The notes: generated by a model from the letters alone, not told the origin. A stretch of DNA of 64,000 nucleotides from Nitratireductor arenosus (GCF_009742725.1 NZ_WPHG01000003.1:248001-312000), one strand, 5' to 3'. Counted from the stretch's first letter, positions 29,769 through 38,925 are shown. Translations and numbers: made by a program.

Positions 29769-31022
29769 TCAACAGAGCGGCTCCGACAGTACCGGACGTC
29801 CGCTGACGGCGCTTTCCACGCAGTCCGAAAGCGAGCCGTACAGCGTTGCATAGCCGGTATTGCCCGGCGCGTAATGGGCGAATTTCCCGGAATTGGTCAT
29901 CAAAACACCCCCCTTTATCTCCGCCAGGATCGGCGTGACCACGACGCAGGTATCCACCACGATCGTCACGCCCGCGGCCTCCAGCGGTGCCCGCCGCCGC
30001 TCGCGCTCGAGTGCCTCCAGAACGTGCCGCCCCGTGCAGGCGAACAGCGGTACGCGCAGCCGGCGCCCGGCAAGATGGCGTTCGAGCCGGCCGAATTCGG
30101 CCAGCGACAGATGCGGGCTGCCGATCGCGACCGCGTCGATCCGGTCGGCGCGCTCGGCGGTCGAAAGCCGCCGGCGGCTGTCCGCCACCATGGCGGGCGT
30201 GATGACGATGCGCGTGTCTGGCATCAGGCCGCCGGTCGCGGTAGCGAGATCGGGCGCCTCCGGCGTGATGCCGGCGATGTGAAACAGCCCGACCGCCCCG
30301 GACGAAGCGGCCGCGGCGCCGAAGGCCTTGAGCGCGTCCTCGTCGGGCTTGGCCGCGACACCCGCCACAACGCCGACCGCGTTGCCGACCAGCCGGCCGT
30401 AGAGGCTGCCGAGAACGGGCCAGGCTGTGTCGTCGTCGAAAAACCGGCCCGGCAGTCCCGACACGTCGACGACGATCCGGGCGATGCGGTTGTCGGGCTG
30501 GTGCAGGCCGCAATCGGGCGCCCGCCCGGCCACCGCGCAGGCGATGTCGAGGAAGTCGCCATACCGGTTGGTCCGCGCTCCCAGTACAGAATTGCAGAAT
30601 ACGACCGCGTTCGATTCGCCCCAGGCGACGTCCTGGCCGCGCGCGGGGCGGTGACCGGCCTGATAGGGCGCGCAGGTCCAGCTCGGTTCACAGCCGAGCG
30701 CGACATAGGCGCGCATCATCCGCCGTGCCATGTCGCGTTGCGGTTTGTTCAACCGCACCATGCAGCCGCCGGAAAGATCGAGCGAACCGACATTCAGCGT
30801 CGACCGCACCGCGACCCGCGCACCGCCGGCAACGAATTTTTCCGCAAACAGCGTGCCGGAATCTCCGTGATAAAGCGCGCCGTCAATATGGGCCGAGGCG
30901 ATCGGCAGCAACCGGGTCGCGCCGAGCAGACGCGCGCTTTCGGCCACGATGCGCATCGCCATCGCATTGCCGTCCTGTCCCGCCGCGAGCGCACGTTCGT
31001 CGGCCGCCAACAACACGCTCAT
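29769..31022 (-). CDS. Aconitase X catalytic (DUF521) subunit
   Basis: 417 residues. Recognisable from YHGDSGTLFAEKFVAGGA, MVRLNKPQRDM and the conserved WGESNAVVFCNSVLGARTNR with its Cys, then FACTGRHV and VVDTCVVVTP. These Cys would bind an iron-sulfur cluster in related enzymes. Known functions of the family include mevalonate-5-phosphate dehydratase in Archaea and cis-3-hydroxy-L-proline dehydratase in bacteria. The latter is likelier from phylogenetic range, but no proline-racemase or reductase partner is adjacent. It starts 4 bp inside the moeB-like gene stop region (31019-31022 overlap), so it is coupled to that gene. Confidence 0.82.
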   Translation of the reverse strand: MSVLLAADERALAAGQDGNAMAMRIVAESARLLGATRLLPIASAHIDGALYHGDSGTLFAEKFVAGGARVAVRSTLNVGSLDLSGGCMVRLNKPQRDMARRMMRAYVALGCEPSWTCAPYQAGHRPARGQDVAWGESNAVVFCNSVLGARTNRYGDFLDIACAVAGRAPDCGLHQPDNRIARIVVDVSGLPGRFFDDDTAWPVLGSLYGRLVGNAVGVVAGVAAKPDEDALKAFGAAAASSGAVGLFHIAGITPEAPDLATATGGLMPDTRIVITPAMVADSRRRLSTAERADRIDAVAIGSPHLSLAEFGRLERHLAGRRLRVPLFACTGRHVLEALERERRRAPLEAAGVTIVVDTCVVVTPILAEIKGGVLMTNSGKFAHYAPGNTGYATLYGSLSDCVESAVSGRPVLSEPLC

Positions 31023-31789
31023 GCCTGGCTCCGGCCGTATTTCATGGTCTCGAACCGGGCGCCGAGCCCGTCATACAACAGCAGTCTGCCGACCAGCGGC
31101 TCGCCGATCCCGGTGACCAGCTTGATCACCTCCATCGCCTGCAATGTGCCGATCACGCCGGTCAGCGCCCCCACAATGCCGGCCTCCGCGCAGGACGGCA
31201 CCATGTCGGCCGGCGGCGGTTCGGGGAAGAGATCGCGATAGGAGGGCAGGCGCGCGCCGTCCTCGCCCCTCTCATACGGCTTGAGTACGGTCAGCGAACC
31301 GTCGAAGCGCCCAACGGCGCCCGTGACGAGCGGTTTGCCCGCCGCCGCGCAGGCGTCCGCCATCGCGTAGCGCGTCTCGAAATTGTCGGACCCGTCGGTG
31401 ACGATGTCGTAGCGGGCGACAAGGTCCGCTGCGCTGGCGGCGGTTAGGCGCAACCTGTGCCTTTCCACCGCCACATGGGGGTTGATCGACGCGATCGCGT
31501 CGGCGGCGCTGTCCACCTTGGCCTTGTCGAGCGCGTCGGTACGGTGGATGATCTGCCGTTGCAGGTTGGACAAAGACACGATGTCGTCGTCGACGATGCC
31601 GATCGTGCCGACGCCAGCGGCGGCGAGATAGCTGAGCGCCGGCGCGCCGAGCCCGCCGGCGCCGATGACGAGCACCCGCGCGCGTTTCAGCCTTTGCTGC
31701 CCGGCGCCGCCGATCTCCGGCAGGACGATGTGGCGCGCATAGCGCTCGAGTTCGCTGTCGCTTAGGGGCCGTACCGGGGCTTGGTCCAT
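31019..31789 (-). CDS. moeB: MoeB/ThiF/HesA-family E1-like adenylyltransferase
   Basis: 256 residues. ATP-binding motif GAGGLGAPALSYLAAAGVG, Asp-rich DDDIVSLSNLQRQ, the DGSDNFETRY block and the catalytic-Cys motif VPSCAEAG. The zinc-binding CxxC pairs of E. coli MoeB are missing: the first position reads PSYRDLFPEP and the C-terminal pair is absent. No rhodanese domain follows. It would adenylate a small sulfur carrier (MoaD or ThiS); none is encoded nearby. Overlap of 4 bp with the aconitase X large subunit implies co-translation. Whether it acts in molybdopterin synthesis is uncertain. Confidence 0.85.
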   Translation of the reverse strand: MDQAPVRPLSDSELERYARHIVLPEIGGAGQQRLKRARVLVIGAGGLGAPALSYLAAAGVGTIGIVDDDIVSLSNLQRQIIHRTDALDKAKVDSAADAIASINPHVAVERHRLRLTAASAADLVARYDIVTDGSDNFETRYAMADACAAAGKPLVTGAVGRFDGSLTVLKPYERGEDGARLPSYRDLFPEPPPADMVPSCAEAGIVGALTGVIGTLQAMEVIKLVTGIGEPLVGRLLLYDGLGARFETMKYGRSQA

Positions 31790-31905
31790 GCCTTTCTGCC
31801 TTTCAAAGCGTATTGTTTGCCGTTTCCGCAGCGTGCATCGCGACGCTGGCCGATGCCGTAACGCTACGCCAACATGAGCGCGATTGCGACCGGGGTCTGA
31901 TACCG

Positions 31906-33063
31906 TCAGACCGGGGTGTGTGCGGTAAGCGTTCCACCCGAAACCGATACGAACTGCGCGCGGTCCGCGATCGCCGAAAACAGCTCCGGTTCCGTACCGG
32001 TCATAAAAACCTGGCCGTTGAGGTCGTGCAGTATGTCGAATAGCGCGGCGCGGCGGCGATGGTCGAAATGGGCTGCGATCTCGTCGAGCAGGAGTACCGG
32101 CGCAATACCGGCCATCTCGCCGGTCAGCCGCGCGTGCGACAACACGATCCCGACGAGCAATGCCTTCTGCTCGCCGGTCGACGACAACGCCGCCGGCATG
32201 TTCTTGGGCCGATGACGGACCATAAGGTCGGCGCGGTGCGGCCCCTCGAGTGCGCGCCCGGCGGCGCGGTCACGCTCGCGCTCTGCGGCGAGCCGGTCGC
32301 GAAACCGTTCCTCGACCTCGATCGCCGGGAGGTTTGCCACCATCTCTTCCACGAAGCCCGAGAGCGCTAGGTCGGCGCGCGGAAAAATGTCGCCGTCGGG
32401 TGCACGTTCGATCATGGCGCTCAAAAGCCGCGCCATCTCGGCCCGCGCGGCCGCGATCGCTGTCCCGGTCTCGGCCATCTGGGCCTCGATCGCGGCGAAC
32501 CAGGTCCGGTCGCGGGCGTTCTCGGCAAAAAGCCGGTTGCGTCCGCGCATCGCCTTTTCATAGGCGAGCGCCCGCCGCCCGTGCGCGGGATCGATGGTGA
32601 GTACGAGCCTGTCGAGGAAGCGGCGCCGGTCCGCCGTCGGGCCGGTGAAAAGCCCGTCCATGGCGGGCGTCAGCCACATCACCCGCAACCATTCCTGCAT
32701 GGCGTCGGCCGATCGCGCCGGCGCACCGTTGATGCGCACGCGCCTGCCGGCTTCGGCCTCTCCGTTTTCCGCGCCGCCGGCGCCGGTGCCGATTTCAACC
32801 GGTCCGTCCGGCCAGTCCAGCTTTGCATGGAGCGCGAACCCCCCGGCCGCGCCCTCGCGGGTCATGTCGCCATAGGTCGCCCGGCGCAGGCCGCGCCCTG
32901 GCGTGAACAGCGATATCGCCTCCAGAAGATTGGTCTTGCCGGCCCCGTTCTCGCCGGTCAGCACCACCGCGCCGTTGTCGAACCGGGCGGTGAGGGCGGC
33001 GTAATTGCGAAAATTGGTAAGGGTAAGCTTACCAATTCGGATCTGGGGCGGTTTGTCCGTCAC
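31906..33063 (-). CDS. recF: DNA replication and repair protein RecF
   Basis: SMC-like ATPase that loads RecA at gaps through the RecFOR pathway. 385 residues from the GTG at 33063. Opens KLTLTNFRNYAALTARF and has Walker A GENGAGKTNLLEAISL, the signature and Walker B LLLDEIAAHFD. The open frame continues upstream through the dnaN end but the GTG gives the normal RecF N-terminus. 28 bp after dnaN. A small inverted repeat overlaps its stop codon. Confidence 0.95.
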   Translation of the reverse strand: MTDKPPQIRIGKLTLTNFRNYAALTARFDNGAVVLTGENGAGKTNLLEAISLFTPGRGLRRATYGDMTREGAAGGFALHAKLDWPDGPVEIGTGAGGAENGEAEAGRRVRINGAPARSADAMQEWLRVMWLTPAMDGLFTGPTADRRRFLDRLVLTIDPAHGRRALAYEKAMRGRNRLFAENARDRTWFAAIEAQMAETGTAIAAARAEMARLLSAMIERAPDGDIFPRADLALSGFVEEMVANLPAIEVEERFRDRLAAERERDRAAGRALEGPHRADLMVRHRPKNMPAALSSTGEQKALLVGIVLSHARLTGEMAGIAPVLLLDEIAAHFDHRRRAALFDILHDLNGQVFMTGTEPELFSAIADRAQFVSVSGGTLTAHTPV

Positions 33064-33091
33064 GGTCGCTGGATCGCGGGCCGCGCTTCGG

Positions 33092-34210
33092 TCACACCCG
33101 CATGGGCATGAGCACGTACAACGCCTGCTCGTCGGCCATGTCGTGAATGAGCGTCGGCGAGCCCGCATCGGCAAGCAGGAACTTGGCTTCGCTGCCGGTC
33201 AACTGGCCGGCGACGTCGAGCAGGTAGCGCGCGTTGAAACCGATCTCGATCGGGTCGGCGTCGTAATCGGCGGCGATTTCCTCGACCGCGCTGCCGGAGT
33301 CCGGATTGTTGACGGTCAACGTCACCAGGCCGTCCGAAATCGCCAGCTTCACCGCGCGGCCGCGCTCCGACGAGATGGTGGACACGCGGTCCACGGCGTC
33401 GGCGAAACTCTGCCGGTCGATGACGAGCTTCTTGTCGTTGCCGGTCGGGATGACGCGCTGATAGTCGGGAAAGGTGCCGTCGATCAGCTTGGAGGTCAGG
33501 ATGACGCTGCCGATGGTGAAGCGGATCTTGGTTTCCGACAGTTCGACCGCGACCTTGACGTCGGGCGCGTCGACAAGTTTCTGCAGCTCGCTCACCGTCT
33601 TGCGCGGAATGATGATACCGGGCATGCCTTCCGAGCCGGCCGGCGCCTCCATGTCGGCGCGTGCCAGGCGGTGTCCGTCGGTCGCCACCGCGCGCAGCAC
33701 CAGCGCGCCGTCGTTTTCGAGCGTGTGCAGGAAGATGCCATTGAGATAATAGCGGGTCTCTTCGGTCGAGATCGCGAACTGGGTCCTATCGACCAGGCCC
33801 TTGAGCGCCTCGGATTCGATCCGGAAAATGTGTGAGAACGAGCCCGCCGACAGCTCCGGGAAGTCGGATTGCGGCAGGCATTGCAGCCGGAAATTGGAAC
33901 GCCCGGCGATCACCGACATCGAGCGCCCGTCCTCGTCGGTCTTCAACATGACTTCGGCGCCGTCGGGCAGCTTGCGGACGATGTCGTAGAGCAGATGGGC
34001 GGGAACCGTTGTCGCGCCGGCCTGTTCGACCTGCGCTGCGGTCGCCTCGGTGACCTCGATGTCGAGGTCGGTCGCCTTCATCTCCAGCACCGCCCCGTCG
34101 GCCTTGAGCAGAACGTTCGAGAGGATCGGAATGGTGTTGCGGCGCTCGACCACGCGATGGACATGGTTGAGCGACTTCAAGAGGTTTGAACGTTCGAGTG
34201 TGACGCGCAT
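33092..34210 (-). CDS. dnaN: DNA polymerase III beta sliding clamp
   Basis: 372 residues: three repeated clamp domains. Opens MRVTLERSNLLKSLNHVHRVVERRNTIP-type sequence typical of DnaN; the second domain includes DGHRLA and IIPRKTVSELQKLV. The C-terminal LPMRV-like end (VLMPMRV) is the standard one. It lies downstream of dnaA on the same strand, separated by about 200 bp that contains two hairpins, so dnaN may have its own promoter or partial read-through from dnaA. Confidence 0.97.
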   Translation of the reverse strand: MRVTLERSNLLKSLNHVHRVVERRNTIPILSNVLLKADGAVLEMKATDLDIEVTEATAAQVEQAGATTVPAHLLYDIVRKLPDGAEVMLKTDEDGRSMSVIAGRSNFRLQCLPQSDFPELSAGSFSHIFRIESEALKGLVDRTQFAISTEETRYYLNGIFLHTLENDGALVLRAVATDGHRLARADMEAPAGSEGMPGIIIPRKTVSELQKLVDAPDVKVAVELSETKIRFTIGSVILTSKLIDGTFPDYQRVIPTGNDKKLVIDRQSFADAVDRVSTISSERGRAVKLAISDGLVTLTVNNPDSGSAVEEIAADYDADPIEIGFNARYLLDVAGQLTGSEAKFLLADAGSPTLIHDMADEQALYVLMPMRV

Positions 34211-34256
34211 GACTTCGAGGTCTCATACCGGGCGGGCTTCGCGGGAAGCGCAGAAG

Positions 34257-34277
34257 GAAACGGCCCGCAACGGGCCG
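34257..34277 (-). terminator. Small hairpin between dnaA and dnaN
   Basis: CGGCCCG (34261-34267), loop CAA, CGGGCCG (34271-34277), perfect stem; on the minus strand it is followed by TTTC. A weak terminator or mRNA structure in the dnaN leader. Confidence 0.4.
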
Positions 34278-34297
34278 GAATCAAAACAAAATGACAG

Positions 34298-34361
34298 GAA
34301 AAGCCCGGAGAAGGCAAGCCCGCGCGCCGGCCGAACGCTCGCCCGGCTCGCTTTCTCCGGG
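34298..34361 (-). terminator. Probable terminator after dnaA
   Basis: On the minus strand CCCGGAGAAAGC (34350-34361) pairs with GCCTTCTCCGGG (34304-34315), 11 of 12 positions, with a 34-base intervening segment that can itself fold, then a short run of T (34299-34302). Confidence 0.45.
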
Positions 34362-34410
34362 GATAAAGGGGCGGCACGCCCGAAAGGCGGCGGCCAACCC
34401 TGGAATCCGG

Positions 34411-35940
34411 TCAGGCCTGGTCGCTGATCAGTCGGCGCAGCAGTTCCAGTTCCTGGGCCAGCGTATTGTCGTCGCCGGACAATTGCTCGATCTTGCGGAC
34501 CGCATGCAGAACGGTCGTGTGATCGCGGCCACCGAAGCGCCGGCCGATTTCCGGCAGCGAGCGCGGCGTCATCACCTTCGACAGATACATCGCGACCTGC
34601 CGCGGCTTGACGATGGTGCGTGTGCGTCGGTTGGACAGCAATTCGGTCTTCGACACATTGTAGTGGCGCGCCACGATGCGCTGGATGTCCTCGATGCGCA
34701 CCCGCTTCGGGTCGCCCGGGCGGAACATGTGGCCCAAAAGCTCGTCGATACGCTCGATCGACAATTGCGGCTCGAAGGAGCGGCGAAACAGCAACTGGTT
34801 GAAGGCCCCTTCGAGCTCGCGCCCGGAGCCGGTGACGGCGCGCGCGACATGTTCGAGGATCTCTTCGGGGATCGTTAGCGTCTGGTCTTCCGTGCGTGCG
34901 GCCTCCAGGCGCTGCTGGAGCATGCGTAGGCGCATGTCCATGTCGGGCGCGGCCATTTCCAGGGATACGCCGCCCTGCAGCCGCGAACGCACGCGCGGCT
35001 CGAGCGATTCCAGCTCCGAGGCCGGCCGGTCGGCGGCCACCACCACCTGCTTGGCGCTGTCGAGCAGCATGTTGATCAGATGGCAGAATTCGTGCTGGAT
35101 CGACTTGCCTTGTAAAAATTGCATGTCGTCGATGATCAGCAGATCAATATCGCGCAACTGTTCCTTCAGCGTCAACGCGTTGTTGTCGCGGATCGCGGTC
35201 GCGAACCGCCACATGAAATATTCCGCGGTCAGGTAGACCACCCGCGACTGGGGATTGCGCGCCAGCGCCTCGGCCGCGATCGCCTGCAAAAGATGCGTCT
35301 TGCCGAGGCCGACGGAGGCATGGAGAAACAGCGGGTTGAAGCGCAGCGACGCGGTCGGGTTTTCCGCCACGGTGCGGGCGGCCGCGAAGGCGACGCGGTT
35401 TGGCGGACCCTCGATGAACGACTCGAACGTGTAACGGCTGTCGAGCGGCGAGCCGAGAACATTGTGGCCTCGGGCGGCTTCGGCCAAAGGACGGCGCGGC
35501 TGGGCCGGTCTTTTCTGGCTGACCGTCCCGCTCGCCAGTGCCGTTCCCGTGGCGTGCGCCGCCGCGCCGGCCGCGGTCGTCTCGGTCTCGGCGATCCGCG
35601 TGTGGCGCGTGGCGGTGCGCACGACGATCTCCAGGCGCAGCAGCCCGGCCTCCTCGCGCCGCCATAGCTCGGTGATGAGCTCGAGATAGTGATTGTTGAT
35701 CCAGGAACGCAGAAAGGCGGTGGGAACGGAAAGGCGGACAAGCCCCCGGGACGCCTCCGCCAGCTTCATGCGGCCGAACCAGCTTGAATAGACTTCCATG
35801 CCGAGCTGCGCACGCAACTGCACCCGGATGCGTTCGAAGATTTCGGAAGCGGCCGACCCGGTTTTCATGTCACGAACATCCCCGCCTGCCCTTACGAATG
35901 GAAGCCCCGCCTTGACCTCCGTTCCTATGCCGCCCTGCAT
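34411..35940 (-). CDS. dnaA: Chromosomal replication initiator DnaA
   Basis: AAA+ ATPase that opens the origin. 509 residues. N-terminal domain with [11 protein letters not shown], a long variable Ala/Thr-rich linker, AAA+ domain with [12 protein letters not shown] (Walker A) and [13 protein letters not shown] (Walker B), and the C-terminal DNA-binding domain with the hallmark [22 protein letters not shown] at 35940 (MQGGIGTEV) is chosen for the AAGGAAAG upstream; ATG codons exist further upstream and at MKTGSA, so the N-terminus is uncertain by about 20 residues. An 852-bp upstream region separates it from rpsT. Confidence 0.96.
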   Translation of the reverse strand: MQGGIGTEVKAGLPFVRAGGDVRDMKTGSAASEIFERIRVQLRAQLGMEVYSSWFGRMKLAEASRGLVRLSVPTAFLRSWINNHYLELITELWRREEAGLLRLEIVVRTATRHTRIAETETTAAGAAAHATGTALASGTVSQKRPAQPRRPLAEAARGHNVLGSPLDSRYTFESFIEGPPNRVAFAAARTVAENPTASLRFNPLFLHASVGLGKTHLLQAIAAEALARNPQSRVVYLTAEYFMWRFATAIRDNNALTLKEQLRDIDLLIIDDMQFLQGKSIQHEFCHLINMLLDSAKQVVVAADRPASELESLEPRVRSRLQGGVSLEMAAPDMDMRLRMLQQRLEAARTEDQTLTIPEEILEHVARAVTGSGRELEGAFNQLLFRRSFEPQLSIERIDELLGHMFRPGDPKRVRIEDIQRIVARHYNVSKTELLSNRRTRTIVKPRQVAMYLSKVMTPRSLPEIGRRFGGRDHTTVLHAVRKIEQLSGDDNTLAQELELLRRLISDQA

Positions 35941-36316
35941 CCCATCTTTCCTTTTCATCACGATATGCATTCCCGTCGCTCGCGGGCACTGGCCGCAAGC
36001 GTCCACGTTTCGACGGGACGGCGCATCGCACCGCCCGCCATTTCACTCGAATACAACCGACCGCATCTGGTCAGCCCGTCCCCTTCGTTTCCGGCGCGCG
36101 GGCGCGCAGGATCTGCTTAAACAAAGGCCGCAAAGTTCCCCGAGCCGGCGAAAGACGCCGGTCCGTTCCTCGTCACTCCTCGACCTGAAACACGCCGGAC
36201 TAGTGGCGTGACGAAAGGCAAAAATCTATCGTCCGCGGGAAATGTTCTCCGCGCCGAAAACGGTGGATTTTCTGGGTAATGAGGCCCGAGGGCCTTGTCC
36301 CTTCCGATGGGTGGAC

Positions 36317-36344
36317 ATTACAAAATGTGACGGCTGAAGGGCAA
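36317..36344 (-). promoter_or_regulatory. Candidate dnaA promoter
   Basis: Minus strand TTGCCC (36339-36344), 16 bases, TGTAAT (36317-36322). The -10 matches TATAAT at five of six positions. The transcript would have a leader of about 370 nt, which is long; another promoter may exist nearer the gene. Confidence 0.3.
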
Positions 36345-36723
36345 GGCCGTGGGTAAGGGTTTTTTAATCTGTAGAGGGGTTGGGGCGATGGGCCGAGGTG
36401 CGCGAATCGCTGGCCGTCGTCCCTAAACCGTTTTGAATCAAACCCTTTTCTCGGGCCGTTTCTTTCGTGGCCGGCTACATAAAGATTCTATTTTTTTTCG
36501 CTTGACACATTTTCCGCAAAGCCGGCCCACCGTACGTGTGGAAAACCTGTGCGTGACCTCCGGTAAGGCTTTGATTTAAAAATATATTGTGTGTGGAAAG
36601 ATCACAATCCGGCGCGGCGTCCTTCGGGGGGCTCGGCGCTGAAACCACTTATGTCGGCAAAGGAACTGACGCGATTTTTTTTCGCGGCGTTTACCGGCAT
36701 CGGACAAGTGCTTGGCGTCAAAC

Positions 36724-36750
36724 AAAAAAGCCCGGCTCGAGCGGCCGGGC
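36724..36750 (-). terminator. Intrinsic terminator after rpsT
   Basis: Minus strand GCCCGGC (36744-36750) pairs perfectly with GCCGGGC (36730-36736) around a CG-rich loop, followed by six T (36724-36729). Located 43 bp after the rpsT stop; it separates rpsT from dnaA transcription. Confidence 0.8.
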
Positions 36751-36792
36751 GTTCCTGCAACGAAACGGGGCGATCGCGCCCCGGGGCTAACT

Positions 36793-37059
36793 TCAGGCCG
36801 ACAGAGCCTTCACGCGCTGTGTCAGGCGTGACACTTTGCGGGAGGCCGTATTGCGGTGCAAAACGCCTTTGGTCGCCGCGCGCATCAGTTCCGGCTGGAC
36901 AGCCTTGAGCGCCGTTTCGGCGGCCGTCTTGTCGCCGGCGGCGAGCGCCTCTTCGACCTTGCGCACGAAGTTGCGCACGCGCGAGCGGCGGCTCTTGTTG
37001 ATCTCGGTCCGGCGCGCGAGCTTGCGCGTGGCCTTTTTGGCCGAAGTGGTATTGGCCAT
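36793..37059 (-). CDS. rpsT: 30S ribosomal protein S20
   Basis: 88 residues, the usual length. Begins [17 protein letters not shown], is rich in Lys and Arg, and contains [17 protein letters not shown] and the end [25 protein letters not shown] lies before the ATG at 37059. Monocistronic: promoter at 37157-37185 and terminator at 36724-36750. Its place upstream of dnaA is conserved in Hyphomicrobiales. Confidence 0.97.
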   Translation of the reverse strand: MANTTSAKKATRKLARRTEINKSRRSRVRNFVRKVEEALAAGDKTAAETALKAVQPELMRAATKGVLHRNTASRKVSRLTQRVKALSA

Positions 37060-37156
37060 GGTGCCTCTCTGGTTATCCTGACGTTCGTGCCGTGTCCGCA
37101 AAGCCGGTAGGCACGAAAACAATCGGGCGGCCGCAGGGCCGCCTCTGTTGGCGCGG

Positions 37157-37185
37157 CTTATAGTGCAGCTTTTTTTCCACGTCAA
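37157..37185 (-). promoter_or_regulatory. Promoter of rpsT
   Basis: Minus strand TTGACG (37180-37185), 17 bases, TATAAG (37157-37162). Strong match to a housekeeping promoter; transcription would start about 90 nt before the rpsT start codon. Confidence 0.7.
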
Positions 37186-37212
37186 CGCCCCTTTGGCGGG
37201 TTGGCGCCCTTG

Positions 37213-37986
37213 TCAGCGATTGCGGAAGTTCGGCGCGCGTTTTTCCGTGAAAGCCGCCATGCCTTCCGTCTGGTCCTCAAGCGCGAACATCGAGTGGAAC
37301 ACCCGCCGTTCGAAGCGCAGTCCTTCCGAAAGCGTGGTCTCGTAGGAGCGGTTGACGGCTTCCTTGGCCATCATCACCGCGGGCAGCGAAAAGGACGCGA
37401 TCTTTCCGGCCGCCGCCAACGCTTCCTCGATCAGGTCTCCCGTCGGCACGACCCGCGACACCAGGCCCGAGCGCTCGGCTTCTGCGGCGTCCATCATCCG
37501 TCCGGTCAGACACATGTCCATCGCCTTGGCCTTGCCCACGAAGCGCGTTAGGCGCTGGGAGCCGCCCATGCCGGGCATGACGCCGAGCGTGATCTCCGGC
37601 TGGCCGAACTTGGCGTTTTCGGCGGCGATGATGAAATCGCACATCATGGCCAGCTCGCACCCGCCGCCAAGCGCGTAGCCGGAGACCGCGGCGACGACCG
37701 GCTTGCGGATCCTGCTAAGGGCTTCCCAGCCGGCGAAGAAGTCGGTCATGAAGGCGTCGACATAGTCCATCGACTGCATCTGCTTGATGTCGGCCCCGGC
37801 CGCGAACGCCTTTTCCGTTCCAGTGATCACGATCGCGCCGATACCGGCATCCGCCTCGAAGGCGTCGAGTGCCGCGATCACGTCCGCAAGCACGGTGGTG
37901 TTGAGCGCATTGAGCGCCTTCGGCCGGTTGAGGGTGATAAGGCCGACCCGCGCGCGCGTTTCGACCAGGATCGTTTCATAGGCCAT
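37213..37986 (-). CDS. Enoyl-CoA hydratase (crotonase family)
   Basis: 257 residues. Oxyanion-hole segments [10 protein letters not shown] and [16 protein letters not shown]; the two catalytic Glu are in GGCELAM and [15 protein letters not shown], as in short-chain enoyl-CoA hydratases. It hydrates trans-2-enoyl-CoA in fatty acid or amino acid breakdown. It is downstream of mutM by 45 bp and may be co-transcribed with deoB-mutM. It is the nearest gene to rpsT but faces the same way and lies upstream of the rpsT promoter. Confidence 0.93.
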   Translation of the reverse strand: MAYETILVETRARVGLITLNRPKALNALNTTVLADVIAALDAFEADAGIGAIVITGTEKAFAAGADIKQMQSMDYVDAFMTDFFAGWEALSRIRKPVVAAVSGYALGGGCELAMMCDFIIAAENAKFGQPEITLGVMPGMGGSQRLTRFVGKAKAMDMCLTGRMMDAAEAERSGLVSRVVPTGDLIEEALAAAGKIASFSLPAVMMAKEAVNRSYETTLSEGLRFERRVFHSMFALEDQTEGMAAFTEKRAPNFRNR

Positions 37987-38031
37987 TCGGGTATCTCCTC
38001 CTGGATTGGGGCGTGTGGCCAGAGCCCTAGC

Positions 38032-38925
38032 CTAGCGCTGGCACGAGGGGCAATAGAAAGTCGATCGGCCCGACTGCACGATGCGCAGGACGACGCCGTC
38101 GCAATTCAGCTTGGGGCACGGCTCGCCTTCGCGGTCGTAAACGGCGAAACGGTGCTGGAAATAGCCCAGCGCGCCGTCGGCATGAACATAGTCGCGCAAC
38201 GACGAGCCGCCCGCCTCGATGGCGTCTGCGATCACCGCGCGGATCGCCGCGGCGAGCCGGTCGCAGGCCGTCGTCGGTCCGCCGCTTTTGGCTACGATCG
38301 AACCGGCGGCGCGGTCGGGAGCCAGTCCCGCACGCCACAGGGCTTCGCACACATAGATATTGCCGAGCCCGGCGATCAGGCGCTGGTCGAGCAGTGCCGC
38401 CTTGAGTGGCGCGCGCCGGTTGCCAAACAGGGCGGCGAGCAGAGCGCCGTCGAGCATGTTTCCGGTCGGTTCGGCGCCGAGCTTGCCGATCAGCGGATGC
38501 GCCGCCAATTCTCCGGACTCGGCGAAAGCCATGAAGCCGAAACGGCGTGGGTCGTTGAACACGATCCGGGCTCGTCCGCCGGCCTTCGGCGCCAGATGGA
38601 AGACCACATGGTCATGCGTGGCGTTCTTGGAACGGTCATGATGAAACTGACCGGGGACATTGTCGTGCCCGTCCGCCTCGATGCGCCACGAGCCCGACAT
38701 GCCCAGATGGCTGATCAGGGTCAGGCCGTCATCGAGATGGGCGAGAAGATATTTCGCGCGCCGCGACAGGCCGTCGACGCGGCGACCGGCAAGCCGGCCG
38801 GTGAAGTCGGCGGGAAAAGGGAAGCGCAGATCGGGCCGCCGCTGTTCGACCGACAGGATGCGCGCGCCCTCCATAACCGGGGCGAGCCCGCGCCGCACCG
38901 TCTCGACTTCGGGAAGCTCAGGCAT
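38032..38925 (-). CDS. mutM: Formamidopyrimidine-DNA glycosylase (Fpg/MutM)
   Basis: Removes 8-oxoguanine and formamidopyrimidines from DNA, with AP lyase activity. 297 residues. The mature N-terminus [13 protein letters not shown] carries catalytic Pro and Glu; Lys in the [19 protein letters not shown]-like region ([10 protein letters not shown]); helix-two-turn-helix with [13 protein letters not shown]-terminal zinc finger with CPKLNCDG and YCPSCQR. ATG at 38925 overlaps the deoB stop by 8 bp, suggesting coupling. Upstream extension of the frame into deoB is not coding. Confidence 0.96.
   Translation of the reverse strand: MPELPEVETVRRGLAPVMEGARILSVEQRRPDLRFPFPADFTGRLAGRRVDGLSRRAKYLLAHLDDGLTLISHLGMSGSWRIEADGHDNVPGQFHHDRSKNATHDHVVFHLAPKAGGRARIVFNDPRRFGFMAFAESGELAAHPLIGKLGAEPTGNMLDGALLAALFGNRRAPLKAALLDQRLIAGLGNIYVCEALWRAGLAPDRAAGSIVAKSGGPTTACDRLAAAIRAVIADAIEAGGSSLRDYVHADGALGYFQHRFAVYDREGEPCPKLNCDGVVLRIVQSGRSTFYCPSCQR

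Larger units (their letters stand above)
35941..36792. other. Long dnaA-rpsT intergenic region with DnaA-box-like and CcrM sites
   Basis: No credible gene is seen in these 852 bp; short open frames here look random. On the minus strand (dnaA orientation) TTTTCCACA (36537-36545) differs from the DnaA box TTATCCACA at one position and CTTTCCACA (36592-36600) at two. Three GANTC sites (36404-36408, 36435-36439, 36484-36488) cluster within 85 bp, and an A+T-rich stretch lies at 36571-36590. This looks like a dnaA control region. Rhizobial origins are usually near hemE, so I do not call oriC. Confidence 0.6.

Noticed and set aside
27569-29851. Minus-strand frame of 760 codons suggesting a large SH3 fusion protein
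   Set aside because: Only the last 188 codons look like protein, with a signal peptide at their start. The rest is antisense to the hydroxyacid dehydrogenase and in a different frame inside the aconitase X gene.
29338-30513. Apparent long N-terminal extension of the aconitase X swivel protein
   Set aside because: The upstream part overlaps the catalytic-subunit gene in another frame and is Arg/Ala-rich nonsense; the GTG two bases after the large-subunit stop is the sensible start.
31894-31912. Inverted repeat GGTCTGA/TCAGACC over the recF stop
   Set aside because: Seven-base arms without a T tract on either strand; could be chance or a minor structure.
36201-36792. Possible chromosome origin next to dnaA
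   Set aside because: Only two imperfect DnaA boxes are seen and rhizobial origins usually lie near hemE. Kept as a regulatory region only.
36587-36908. Short plus-strand frames in the dnaA-rpsT region
   Set aside because: No ribosome binding site, no recognisable protein, and they run over the rpsT terminator or the rpsT gene antisense.
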